Assembly (NCBI GenBank): GCA_035541875.1
Contig: DATKML010000057.1
Coordinates: 36,745-100,744 of the forward strand
Reading direction: 5' to 3'
Origin: JAJPHI01 sp035541875
GTDB lineage: Bacteria > Desulfobacterota > Binatia > Binatales > Binataceae
Length of the DNA stretch: 64,000 bases
This document shows positions 9,010 through 17,255 of the stretch, in pieces (within the stretch, counting starts at the first letter, position 1; each line of letters begins with the position of its first letter). The notes under the pieces were generated by a model. That model searched no databases. It was not told the origin of the DNA and saw nothing but the letters and a program-made list of their open reading frames with translations. The position numbers and the translations under genes are program-made.

Positions 9010-9729
9010 ATGGGGCGGTTGCCCGGGCTCAGTGTCTTTCTGCCCTCGCACAACGAGGAGGGCAACGTCGAACGGGTCGTTAAGGGCTTTCTCGGCGTCT
9101 TACCCGATATTGCCGATCAATACGAAGTAATCGTCGTCGACGACGGCAGCCGCGACCAAACCGGCGCAATCGCCGATCGATTGGCCGCAGCCGATCCACA
9201 CGTGCACGTAGTTCATCATGAGGTGAATCGGGGCTACGGCGGGGCCGTCATCTCCGGTATCCGCGCGGCCACGATGACATACGCATTACTCTGCGACGGT
9301 GACGGGCAGTTCGACCCTAACGATGTCAGATTGCTTGCTGCCAAAACCCCGGAATACGACGTGGTCGTGGGTCTGCGGGCTCATCGAGCGGATCACCTGA
9401 TGCGCCGGATTAACGGCAAGGCCTGGACGATTCTGGTCCGGCTGATGTTCGGCTTGCGTGTAACTGATATGGACTGTGGCTTCAAGCTTTTCCGGCGAGC
9501 GCTGCTGGAGGATATGGAGTTACACGCGCGTGGCGCCATGATTACAACCGAGTTAATGGCGCGCCTGGCAGGTCGTCACGCCCGTATCTGCGAGGTAGAA
9601 GTGAAACATCTGCCGCGGCTCGCAGGGGAACAGAGTGGCGCGAATTTTAAGGTTATCGCGCGAGCCTTTAAGGAACTGTTCGCCCTCTATAGGGAACTCA
9701 AATCCGCGCGCGAGAGTGGCAGCCACTAA
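9010..9729 (+). CDS. family 2 glycosyltransferase, polyprenyl-phosphate sugar transferase-like
   Basis: GT-A-fold glycosyltransferase of 239 residues with no membrane segments. LSVFLPSHNEEGNVERVV opens the nucleotide-binding fold, VVDDGSRDQT binds UDP/GDP-sugar, and DGDGQFDP supplies the metal-binding DxD. A late MDCGFKLFRR is typical of dolichyl/undecaprenyl-phosphate mannosyl- or glucosyltransferases. The ATG at 9010 is preferred to the GTG at 9004 because GAAAGAGGGGG (8991-9001) gives 8-nt spacing. It may make a lipid-linked sugar for cell-surface glycosylation. Confidence 0.9.
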   Translation: MGRLPGLSVFLPSHNEEGNVERVVKGFLGVLPDIADQYEVIVVDDGSRDQTGAIADRLAAADPHVHVVHHEVNRGYGGAVISGIRAATMTYALLCDGDGQFDPNDVRLLAAKTPEYDVVVGLRAHRADHLMRRINGKAWTILVRLMFGLRVTDMDCGFKLFRRALLEDMELHARGAMITTELMARLAGRHARICEVEVKHLPRLAGEQSGANFKVIARAFKELFALYRELKSARESGSH

Positions 9730-9935
9730 TTATGCCCCTGGAAAGGGGGTCCAGGAAATCAGCAGATTCACGCAAAGCGTCTATTGATTACACCGATTCG
9801 TCAGTCCAAAGTAGCAGAAAGCTTGAAGGCTGCTTAAATTTGCTCGAAATCGTTAGAAATAGCGGTTGGCATAGTAATAGCTTACTAGAGAATCAAGAGG
9901 CTTAATCTCAAGACCTCATGAAAAAGGAGAAGGAT

Positions 9936-10199
9936 ATGAAGCGTACCGTTTCGATGTTGACTGCCGCGTTGTTCGTCGGCGCGATGGCGATGCCTGCATT
10001 GGCGCAGGAACCGGCGGCGAGCGCCCCGGCGGCGGCGTCGACGGCGGCGGCCCCTAGCCCAGCCGGCTCGGGTGCTGACACCGCGGGCACTACCAAGGCG
10101 AAGAAGCATCATCGCCACCATCACGCGAAGTCGCACAAGTCGGCTCCGGCGGCTGAACCGTCTGAGGCAGCCCCAGCAGCTTCCCCGGCGGCTCAATAA
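9936..10199 (+). CDS. small exported Ala/Pro-rich, His/Lys-rich protein
   Basis: An 87-residue predicted secreted protein. The ATG at 9936 is chosen because GGAGAAGGAT directly precedes it; the ATG at 9918 adds only six residues. The signal peptide MKRTVSMLTAALFVGAMAMPALA is cleaved before QEPA. The mature part is Ala/Pro/Ser-rich with a basic block KAKKHHRHHHAKSHK near the middle that could bind metal or anionic polymers. No family is recognised. The tail AAPAASPAAQ resembles the lipoprotein at 3266-3487. Confidence 0.8.
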   Translation: MKRTVSMLTAALFVGAMAMPALAQEPAASAPAAASTAAAPSPAGSGADTAGTTKAKKHHRHHHAKSHKSAPAAEPSEAAPAASPAAQ

Positions 10200-10394
10200 C
10201 AACCGATTTCGGGAAGTCACAATCGCGCCCGATGGAGTCGTGATCACCTTCAAATCCGGTGGCGCGGCTCATCGGGCGTTGTAATTATCTAAATTTCTCA
10301 CGGTCGGGCGCGAGCAGGCTATTTATTCGCGATACTTTCCTGCTACGATTTCGGTAGGTTCAACGCCGAATAGAGCAAGCAGGATATCGCGAAC

Positions 10395-11123
10395 TTGTCT
10401 AAAAGCTCTCCGATTTGCCTGATTGCCCTCCTAGCCGCATCATTCCTTTTCTACCAGACCAGTTCGTCTAGTGCTGCGTCAGTGGGTCGGGCTGCGTCTG
10501 CACCGTCCAGCGGCGATGATCCCATCTGCGATCCAACTGCCGATTACTATCTCGGCATGGAGGATTACCCCAAGGCGGTAAAACTCCACGAAGCTTTGAT
10601 TGAAAAGCATCCGGGTAAGGCGCTCGCCTATTATCATCTGGGCTTCGCTTATGGGGTCCTCGGGAATCACGAGCGCGAATTGTTCGATTATCAGAAGGCG
10701 GTCGAACTGGGTTTGAGCGATTGGGAACTCTTTCTGAATCTCGGTCGACTCTACCTCGAAAACAACCAGCTCGATCAGGCGAGTAATGCTTTCCGATTGG
10801 CCGCGTTGGTCGGTCCATATCACCCGGAGACCCATTACAATCTGGGCTTGGTATACGAGCGGCTCGGTGCCTTGCAGAAGGCTGAGCAAGAGATACTTTT
10901 GTCGCTGAGACTCGAGCCTGATCAAGCCGAAGCGCTTAACACCTTAGGTGTTATTTACGCCGAAGAGGGTGATTATCGGCGCGCCTATAACGAGTGGGCA
11001 GACCTCACGCGAGCCTACCCCGATTTTGCTCCCGCACGAGCTAATCTGGAGGTTTTGCATCGCATTGAGCAGGGACAGATTAAGCATACCAAGCAGCTTG
11101 GCGGGTTTGCCAAAATGCCTTGA
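10395..11123 (+). CDS. exported TPR-repeat protein
   Basis: A 242-residue tetratricopeptide-repeat protein. Its TTG start at 10395 is followed by a signal peptide (hydrophobic core LIALLAASFLFY) and then about five TPR units from residue 48 to 222, with typical W/L/G/Y/A/P spacing (for example ALAYYHLGFAYGVLGNHE and AEALNTLGVIYAEEGDYRRA). It is likely a periplasmic protein-interaction scaffold; its partner is unknown. The 195-base stretch before it holds no clear feature beyond a short open frame (see rejected items). Confidence 0.82.
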   Translation: MSKSSPICLIALLAASFLFYQTSSSSAASVGRAASAPSSGDDPICDPTADYYLGMEDYPKAVKLHEALIEKHPGKALAYYHLGFAYGVLGNHERELFDYQKAVELGLSDWELFLNLGRLYLENNQLDQASNAFRLAALVGPYHPETHYNLGLVYERLGALQKAEQEILLSLRLEPDQAEALNTLGVIYAEEGDYRRAYNEWADLTRAYPDFAPARANLEVLHRIEQGQIKHTKQLGGFAKMP

Positions 11124-11168
11124 GTATCAGGTTTCACCGACTGAGTTTGTAGTTGGGGGTTGTAGGTT

Positions 11169-12419
11169 GTGAGGGGAATACAAAAACATTGGAGTCTCCG
11201 AATCTGGGTTGCGGGAGTCGCGGCGATGACTTCGTTTGCGCTCGCGCGACCCTCTGTCGTTCACGCTGCTGCCACTCGTCACAAGACCGGGCGGCATCAT
11301 CATGCCGTTTATCTGGGTGGACCGTCTCATCACGCCGAACTGCTGATGGATGCCGATAGCGGCAAAATTCTCTACGCCGAGAACGAAACACTCTCTTGGC
11401 CGCCGGCTTCGATGGCGAAGATGATGTTGCTGTTAGTTGCCGAGGACCAAATTCGGGCCGCCCGCGTCAGCTACAACGATCCCGTCCAGATTTCCGCTCT
11501 TGCAGCGTCGACCAGGGGTTCCCATATCGGCCTTCGCGAAGGCCACGTCTACACGCTCGGCGAGTTGATGAAAGCCGCGATCGTCAAGTCGGCCAATGAT
11601 GCGGCGGTCGCGGTAGCCGAGAAAATCGCCGGATCCACTGATGCGTGCGTTCGTATGATGAACGAGAAGGCACGTGAGCTCCGGATGGAAGACACTCGCT
11701 ATGGCACCGTCGACGGACTCCCGCCGACGCCGGACCATGATATCGACCGCACCACTGCCTTTGATCTTGCGATTCTTGCCCGCTCGATAATTCACAACAC
11801 TAATCTTCTCCGCTGGTCTTCGCTGGAAACCGCTCCCTTCGACGGTGGGCGGATTCTGCTGCACAACACCAACCATCTGGTTGGTCATCTTGAAGGTTGC
11901 GATGGACTCAAAACCGGCTTCACGATACAGGCCGGGTTTAACCTCACGGCGACTGCCAAGAGGAATGATCTTCGCCTGATTTCAGTGCTTCTTGGAGCAC
12001 CTTCGAATCCGCAACGCTTCTCGCAGAGTGCAAAGCTGCTTGAGTGGGGCTTCAACAATTACACCAAGGTTCATTTGGTTAATCGCGGGCAGCCGTTGCC
12101 CATGCAGGTTCAGGTTGAATCTGGCCCAACGATTCAACCCGTAGCGGAGGGCGATATTGCCCTGGTCGTGCCGAAGAAAGAAGTGTCGGACGTTAAGCTG
12201 CAGTATAGCGTTCCGCAGGTCGTGCAGGGTCCGGTTACTAGCGGCGAGCCGATAGGCCAGGTAATTGCGCTGAACGGCACCCAAGTTATGGCCAAGGTCG
12301 ACGCGATTTGTCCGGTCGCAGTGGGTGGCGCCCCAACCTCGATCAATCCTGTGGTGGTGAGTGGTGCTCCGACCTCAGGCAACCCGGTGGTAGTGAGTGG
12401 CGGTTCCAGTGTAAGATAG
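11169..12419 (+). CDS. D-alanyl-D-alanine carboxypeptidase (S11 family)
   Basis: Low-molecular-weight penicillin-binding protein that trims the terminal D-Ala of peptidoglycan stem peptides in the periplasm. It has 416 residues, a GTG start, and a signal peptide ending near residue 33. All three serine-peptidase motifs are present: SMAK with S81 and K84, SAN near residue 141, and KTG at 248-250. A PBP5-like beta-rich C-terminal domain follows (residues about 300-375). The tail carries two copies of a 12-residue repeat instead of an obvious amphipathic anchor. The start overlaps the generic sequence after the TPR gene by no coding bases (45-nt gap). Confidence 0.93.
   Translation: MRGIQKHWSLRIWVAGVAAMTSFALARPSVVHAAATRHKTGRHHHAVYLGGPSHHAELLMDADSGKILYAENETLSWPPASMAKMMLLLVAEDQIRAARVSYNDPVQISALAASTRGSHIGLREGHVYTLGELMKAAIVKSANDAAVAVAEKIAGSTDACVRMMNEKARELRMEDTRYGTVDGLPPTPDHDIDRTTAFDLAILARSIIHNTNLLRWSSLETAPFDGGRILLHNTNHLVGHLEGCDGLKTGFTIQAGFNLTATAKRNDLRLISVLLGAPSNPQRFSQSAKLLEWGFNNYTKVHLVNRGQPLPMQVQVESGPTIQPVAEGDIALVVPKKEVSDVKLQYSVPQVVQGPVTSGEPIGQVIALNGTQVMAKVDAICPVAVGGAPTSINPVVVSGAPTSGNPVVVSGGSSVR
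12327..12398 (+). repeat. 36-nt tandem repeat inside the carboxypeptidase tail
   Basis: Two adjacent 36-nt units (12327-12362 and 12363-12398) encode GAPTSINPVVVS and GAPTSGNPVVVS. They differ mainly at third positions, which suggests an old in-frame duplication under protein-level constraint. Confidence 0.85.
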
Positions 12420-12491
12420 CGTCCCCGAGGCTGCTTCGCTCGGCCAGAGCCGATGGAAGCGGCTGGTGCTAAGGCTTTCTCAGGAGAAGAA

Positions 12492-12620
12492 ATGACACCC
12501 GCTTCCAAAACCCGCAATCGGCGTAATCGTAAACTTGCGCTCAAGCGTCGGACTTCGGTTCGACAGGTCAGAAATCGTAAGCGTCGGATGCGCCGGAACC
12601 GGCAGCGCGCCAGCAGATAG
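12492..12620 (+). CDS. very basic 42-residue protein
   Basis: A short open frame with an excellent ribosome binding site: AGGAGAAG lies just upstream of the ATG at 12492. About 20 of 42 residues are Lys or Arg, for example KTRNRRNRK and VRNRKRRMRRNRQR. An in-frame ATG at 12453 would give 55 residues but has no good binding site. The composition suggests a nucleic-acid-binding or ribosome-associated peptide; the family is not recognised. It sits 72 nt after the carboxypeptidase gene and 40 nt before cobB on the same strand. Confidence 0.6.
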   Translation: MTPASKTRNRRNRKLALKRRTSVRQVRNRKRRMRRNRQRASR

Positions 12621-12660
12621 TCTCTCGCTTTTGAGCCGCCCGCGCGGCGACAGTGCATAG

Positions 12661-14040
12661 ATGGTCCCGCGAATCGTGATTGCTGCCACGGGCAGTGGCG
12701 TTGGCAAAACCACGATCGCGGTGGGGCTTTTGCTCGCACTACGCACACGTGGACTGCGCGTTGTCGCATTCAAGTGTGGGCCAGATTATCTCGATCCTAC
12801 CTATCACGAGAAAGCCTCGGGATGCCGCTCGCATAATCTCGACGGCTGGATGATGGGACGCGACGGTGTCCTCGGGACTTTCCGGCACGCGACCCGGGGC
12901 GCCGACATCGCGATTATCGAGGGGATGATGGGGCTTTTCGACTCCGTTGCCCCAACTACCGATGAAGGCTCAACAGCGGAGATTGCGAAGTGGCTGGATG
13001 CTCCGGTTCTGTTGGTCACCGATGTCTCCGGGTTAGCGCGCACGATCGCTGCTATTGCTCAAGGGTTCGCGCGATTTGATTCATCGGTTCGATTAGCCGG
13101 GATTGTCGCTAATCGTGTCGGTGGCCGGGGCCATCTCGAGCTGCTCCGAGAGGCATCGCCGGAGGTTCCGGTCGTGGGCGGTCTGCCAGATCGAAGTGAG
13201 GGCGCTTTTCCTGAGCGGCATTTGGGATTGATCAGCGCCCGCGATGCCCGTGTCGATGATGCATCGTTCGCGAACTGGGGATCTCTGTGCGCCGATTGGT
13301 TCGACCTCGAGCAGGTACTGCGGATAGCCCGATCGGTACCCTCTCTGGAGAGCGACGCCCGAAGCCCCGCGACTCGACTCGCTCCCGAAAATCCTCGTTG
13401 CAGTATCGGAGTCGCCCGGGATGAAGCCTTCCATTTCTATTACGAATACAACCTGGCCTGCCTGGAAAGACTCGGCGCTCAGATTATCCACTTCAGCCCA
13501 CTCCACGATCGCGAACTGCCGATAGTCGATGGGATCTATCTGGGCGGAGGCTATCCGGAAGCACACGCCAAGGAACTGGCCGAGAATCGCTCGATGACCG
13601 ACTCGATCCGCAGATTCGCGCAATCGGGTCGTCCAATCTATGCGGAATGCGGGGGGCTGATGTATCTATTCGACGGGATTCGCACCCTCCACGGTATTAC
13701 TCATCGGCAAACTGGATTGCTCCCCGGAATCGCGGTGATGCGTGAAAGCCTGCAAGCGATCGGCTATGCCGATGTAGAGACAGTCGGTGAATCATTTCTG
13801 GGGCCTGTCGGAACGCGATTGCGTGGTCATCAGTTTCGTTATTCCATCCTCGATCCTGAACCCGATGAAGCAGTAGAGCGGATCTATCGCGTGACACCGC
13901 GATGGGGCGGTGCGCCGTTCGCCGAAGGTTACCGATGCGCCAACGTGATCGGATCGTATGTGCATGCCCACTGGGCATCGAATCCAGAAGTCGCCAGGAA
14001 TTTCGTCGATGCGTGTGCGAAGTGGCGGTTGGCGAATTAG
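12661..14040 (+). CDS. cobB/cbiA: cobyrinate a,c-diamide synthase
   Basis: ATP- and glutamine-dependent amidation of the a and c acetate side chains of cobyrinate or hydrogenobyrinate in cobalamin synthesis. It has 459 residues, normal for the family. The N-terminal P-loop is GSGVGKTT (residues 11-18), followed by FKCGPDYLDPTYH. The C-terminal class I glutamine amidotransferase domain has its nucleophile in AECGG (C330) and a late histidine in YVHAHW near residue 435. No other dedicated cobalamin gene is adjacent; CobA and precorrin-2 dehydrogenase are encoded about 24-29 kb downstream. Confidence 0.95.
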   Translation: MVPRIVIAATGSGVGKTTIAVGLLLALRTRGLRVVAFKCGPDYLDPTYHEKASGCRSHNLDGWMMGRDGVLGTFRHATRGADIAIIEGMMGLFDSVAPTTDEGSTAEIAKWLDAPVLLVTDVSGLARTIAAIAQGFARFDSSVRLAGIVANRVGGRGHLELLREASPEVPVVGGLPDRSEGAFPERHLGLISARDARVDDASFANWGSLCADWFDLEQVLRIARSVPSLESDARSPATRLAPENPRCSIGVARDEAFHFYYEYNLACLERLGAQIIHFSPLHDRELPIVDGIYLGGGYPEAHAKELAENRSMTDSIRRFAQSGRPIYAECGGLMYLFDGIRTLHGITHRQTGLLPGIAVMRESLQAIGYADVETVGESFLGPVGTRLRGHQFRYSILDPEPDEAVERIYRVTPRWGGAPFAEGYRCANVIGSYVHAHWASNPEVARNFVDACAKWRLAN

Positions 14041-14082
14041 CCGTGGTTCGACGTTTTTCTTCGATCGCAGTAGGATAACCGC

Positions 14083-14925
14083 GTGAGTACCGCCAAGACC
14101 GTATCCCACAACGCTGCGCCGAATACGCTGGAAGGCTATTCGATTCTTCATCAGTTCTTTCGCATCAAGCGCGACCAATTGCGTCGATTACCCGCATCTG
14201 AGATTGCATCGATGGTCGAAGAAGCGAAGACGACAGTCTCTGCGATGCACGCGCGGGAGGGCGGCGACAGCGCACTCTTTGCACAGTTGGGGCATAAAGG
14301 CGACCTGATCGCGATCCACTTCCGTCGAACGCTCGACGAACTTGAGGAGGCACAGCGGACCCTCGCGAACCTCGCGCTAAGCGATTTTCTTGAACAATCC
14401 CATTCGTACGTTTCAATCGTCGAAATCGGTCTCTACGAAGCGACCGTAAAGTTGCACGCCGAACTTGCTCAGCGAGGAGTCGAGCCAAACTCGGCGGAAT
14501 GGCGCGCCGCTAATGAAACCGAGATGGTGTCGCAGCGCGAGAAGCTCGCGTCGCGTCTGTGGGGCAAGATTCCTGAGCGCCATTACGTTTGCTTCTATCC
14601 GATGAACAAGCGACGGCAAGGCGATGACAATTGGTACATGCTCCCGATCGAGGAGCGTCAGCGCCTGATGCACGAGCATGGGATGATTGGTCGCCGTTAC
14701 GCCGGGCAGGTCAATCAGGTGATATCTGGGTCGATCGGTTTCGACGATTGGGAATGGGGAGTCGATCTGTTCGCCGATGATCCGCTGGTCTTCAAGCGTC
14801 TGGTCTACGAGATGCGCTTCGATGAATCGAGTGCGCGCTACGGCGAGTTTGGTCAGTTTTTCGTCGGAATCCGGCTCGATCCCGCACGCTTGGGCGAGCT
14901 TATCGCTGTGCCGAATCGATCCTGA
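14083..14925 (+). CDS. hemQ: HemQ-like coproheme decarboxylase (chlorite dismutase family)
   Basis: Heme-binding Cld-family protein of 280 residues from a GTG start with AGGAT upstream. The hallmark HEHGMIGRRYAG places the proximal heme histidine at about H199. KIPERHYVCFYPMNKRR and the ending EFGQFFVGIRL match HemQ enzymes rather than true chlorite dismutases. Members convert coproheme to heme b with peroxide. If that applies here, this organism would use the coproporphyrin-dependent heme route. The first 15-20 residues are probably disordered. The 3' end overlaps rsfS on the opposite strand by 26 nt. Confidence 0.88.
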   Translation: MSTAKTVSHNAAPNTLEGYSILHQFFRIKRDQLRRLPASEIASMVEEAKTTVSAMHAREGGDSALFAQLGHKGDLIAIHFRRTLDELEEAQRTLANLALSDFLEQSHSYVSIVEIGLYEATVKLHAELAQRGVEPNSAEWRAANETEMVSQREKLASRLWGKIPERHYVCFYPMNKRRQGDDNWYMLPIEERQRLMHEHGMIGRRYAGQVNQVISGSIGFDDWEWGVDLFADDPLVFKRLVYEMRFDESSARYGEFGQFFVGIRLDPARLGELIAVPNRS

Positions 14926-15334
14926 GCGGTAGTTCGCTTTGAGCCGACGCGACGTTGCGGAGGCTCAGGTCGCGCACCTGCGATTGCAGCTCTGCCGGCA
15001 GCGGCACATCCTGCGCGTCGGCCCAATTGTGCTCGAGCCGATAAAAGTCGCGCACCGGTTCGAAGAAGACGTGGATCACGACGTCATCGTAGTCGAGCAC
15101 GATCCAATGGCCGTGATTGAAACCTTCAACAGCTAACGGACGAACGCCCTCTTGGGCCATCCGCTCTTCGATTCCGCGGGCGATCGCCTGCACCTGAACG
15201 TCTGATCGTCCCGTCGCGATAATGAAATAATCGGCGACCGAACTCAGATGTTCGACCTGCATCACTCGCAAATCCAGCGCTTTCTTTTCCAGCGCTGCTT
15301 CGACTATCGCCAAGGTCTTGTTAAGGGCTTCCAC
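14900..15334 (-). CDS. rsfS: ribosome silencing factor RsfS
   Basis: Binds ribosomal protein L14 (uL14) and blocks subunit joining under starvation. It has 144 residues. Conserved features are KKALDLRVMQVEHLSSVADYFIIATGRSDVQVQAIA, then a GHWIVLDYDDVVIHVFFEPVRDFYRLEHNWADA core typical of the DUF143 family. The C-terminus has about 25 extra residues, which overlap the end of hemQ. It is the last gene of the obgE-proB-proA-nadD-rsfS operon. Confidence 0.96.
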   Translation of the reverse strand: MEALNKTLAIVEAALEKKALDLRVMQVEHLSSVADYFIIATGRSDVQVQAIARGIEERMAQEGVRPLAVEGFNHGHWIVLDYDDVVIHVFFEPVRDFYRLEHNWADAQDVPLPAELQSQVRDLSLRNVASAQSELPLRIDSAQR

Positions 15335-15340
15335 TAAGAA

Positions 15341-15976
15341 TCAATAAACGTTGTGCCGCTGGATATATTCGGCCACATCACTCGGGAGCAGATAGCGGAT
15401 CGACTCGCGCGCGGCGATTTTCTGCCGGATAAGACTGGCCGAGATAGGGAGAAAGGTAGTCTCTACAAAAGACAGCGTATGCCCACTCTGATGCACGTAA
15501 TGGTCGTCTTTTTTACCGTAGCCGAAGCGCGTTAGCGCAGCAAGCGAGACGCGTAGCGGCTCATTTTTCTCGTTTTGCCGCGTGTGCACGACGAGATTGC
15601 TCAGGCGCATCAGCTCACTCGCTTCCTTCCACGTGTCGATTTCGGCGAACTGATCGCCGCCGAGAAGCAGGTAAAATTGCGGGCCACCGCGCATCGAGGC
15701 GATAAAGTGCCGCAACGTGTCGATGGTATAGGACGCGCCGCTGCGCCGTATCTCCACATCCGAAACCATGAAGTAACGATTACCTTTGATCGCTAGCTGC
15801 GCCATCTTGTACCGATGGTCCGTCGGGGCGAGACTGCCGGCGGGCTTGTGCGGAGGCGCTGCGGCTGGGATGAAATACACGAGATCGAGCTTCAGCGCTT
15901 CGCGAACCTCTTCGGCGGCGCGCAGATGGCCGAAATGGATCGGATTATAACTTCCGCCGAACAGACCGATTCGCAT
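15341..15976 (-). CDS. nadD: nicotinate-nucleotide adenylyltransferase
   Basis: Converts nicotinate mononucleotide and ATP to deamido-NAD in the cytoplasm. The start is set at ATG 15976 because MRIGLFGGSYNPIHFGHLRAAEE is the canonical N-terminus with the nucleotidyltransferase GxxPxHxGH motif. The longer open frame to 16027 would overlap proA and adds unrelated residues. The ISASLIRQKI motif near the C-terminus is the second ATP-binding signature. It has 211 residues and lies 25 nt after proA and 6 nt before rsfS. Confidence 0.96.
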   Translation of the reverse strand: MRIGLFGGSYNPIHFGHLRAAEEVREALKLDLVYFIPAAAPPHKPAGSLAPTDHRYKMAQLAIKGNRYFMVSDVEIRRSGASYTIDTLRHFIASMRGGPQFYLLLGGDQFAEIDTWKEASELMRLSNLVVHTRQNEKNEPLRVSLAALTRFGYGKKDDHYVHQSGHTLSFVETTFLPISASLIRQKIAARESIRYLLPSDVAEYIQRHNVY

Positions 15977-16001
15977 GGTAACTACTTCGAGTGGCCGCGA
16001 A

Positions 16002-17255
16002 CTATTTGCGCACCTGGCCGTTGCCACGAATCACGTACTTGTAAGTGGTGAGTTCGCGCAGTCCCATCGGACCGCGCGCGTGGAGCCGATTCGTTGATAT
16101 TCCGGTCTCGGCGCCAAAGCCGAACTCGAAGCCGTCAGTGAAACGCGTCGATGCGTTAACGTATACCGTAGCCGAATCGACCTCGCGCTGAAACCGCTCC
16201 GCCGCGTTTGAATCCCGCGTAACGATCGCATCGGCGAGCCCCGACCCATGCTTACTGATAAAGGTGATCGCTTGGTCGAGCGAATCCACTACTTTGATCG
16301 CGAGAATCAGATCCAGATACTCGGTGTCCCAATCCTCTGCCGAGGCAACCTTAGCGTCCGGCAGGACAGCTCGAACACGATCGTCGCCACGTAGTTCGAC
16401 TCCCGCCGCTGTCAGCCGCTTGCCGATTGCGGGAAGGAAAGCGGGCGCGACTTCCTGATTTACGAGAAGTGTCTCCATCGCATTGCAGACCGAGGGGCGG
16501 CTGCACTTGGCGTTGAAGCAGATCTCTTCGGCCATCTTTAGATCGGCGTCGCGATCGACATAGGTATGACAGATGCCGTCGAAGTGCGGCAGGATCGGCA
16601 CGTTCGATCCCTGCAGCGCGGCCTTTAGCGCATTACCCCCGCGCGGGATTATCAGATCGATTAACTCCGGGTGGCGCTTCATGATCTGAATCGTTTCCCG
16701 GTCCGGATTATCGATAAACATCGCGGCTGCCGGATCGATTCCGGCGCCTTGCAGAGCCTTTTTGATCAGCTTGGCGAGCACGCCGTTAGCTACGAGGGCT
16801 TCGCGTCCACCCCGGAGCACGACGCTGTTGCCCGCCTTGAGGCACAGCACGCCTGCGTCGATCGTGACGTTAGGCCGCGATTCATAAACGATCGCGACCA
16901 CACCGATAGGCACTCGCACCTGCGCGATTTCGAGTCCGTTGGGCCGCTGCCACGAGCTGATCACTTCGCCCACCGGATCAGGTAACGCGATAACCTCTTC
17001 GACGCCGCGCGCCATCGCATTGACGCGATCGGGCGTAAGCGTCAGCCGTTCGAGGAAAGCGCCGGTTGTTCCGGAGGCTTTCGCATTGGCGAGATCCTTC
17101 TCGTTGGCGGCCAGAATCTCAGCGGTGGCAGCTCGCAAATCGTTCGCGAGCGCACTGAGCGCGCCATCCTTTTGCGCGGTCGTTGCCAACGCTAATGGAC
17201 GGGCGGCCGCTCGCGCCTTGGCGAGTCCCTCCAGAATCTCGGCTTCCAGACTCAA
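16002..17255 (-). CDS. proA: gamma-glutamyl phosphate reductase
   Basis: Second step of proline synthesis: NADPH-dependent reduction of gamma-glutamyl phosphate to glutamate semialdehyde. It has 417 residues, the normal size. FNAKCSRPSVCNAMETL contains the catalytic cysteine near residue 257, and VPIGVVAIVYESRPNVT is the NADP-binding signature. The C-terminal RGPMGLRELTTYKYVIRG is invariant in the family. The start overlaps the proB stop by 4 nt, so translation is coupled. Confidence 0.98.
   Translation of the reverse strand: MSLEAEILEGLAKARAAARPLALATTAQKDGALSALANDLRAATAEILAANEKDLANAKASGTTGAFLERLTLTPDRVNAMARGVEEVIALPDPVGEVISSWQRPNGLEIAQVRVPIGVVAIVYESRPNVTIDAGVLCLKAGNSVVLRGGREALVANGVLAKLIKKALQGAGIDPAAAMFIDNPDRETIQIMKRHPELIDLIIPRGGNALKAALQGSNVPILPHFDGICHTYVDRDADLKMAEEICFNAKCSRPSVCNAMETLLVNQEVAPAFLPAIGKRLTAAGVELRGDDRVRAVLPDAKVASAEDWDTEYLDLILAIKVVDSLDQAITFISKHGSGLADAIVTRDSNAAERFQREVDSATVYVNASTRFTDGFEFGFGAETGISTNRLHARGPMGLRELTTYKYVIRGNGQVRK

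Noticed and set aside
10200..10284. A short open frame after the small exported protein (VTIAPDGVVITFKSGG and following)
   Set aside because: It looks protein-like for about 20 residues, but it has no start with a binding site and is out of frame with the upstream gene. It could be a remnant, but the evidence is too weak.
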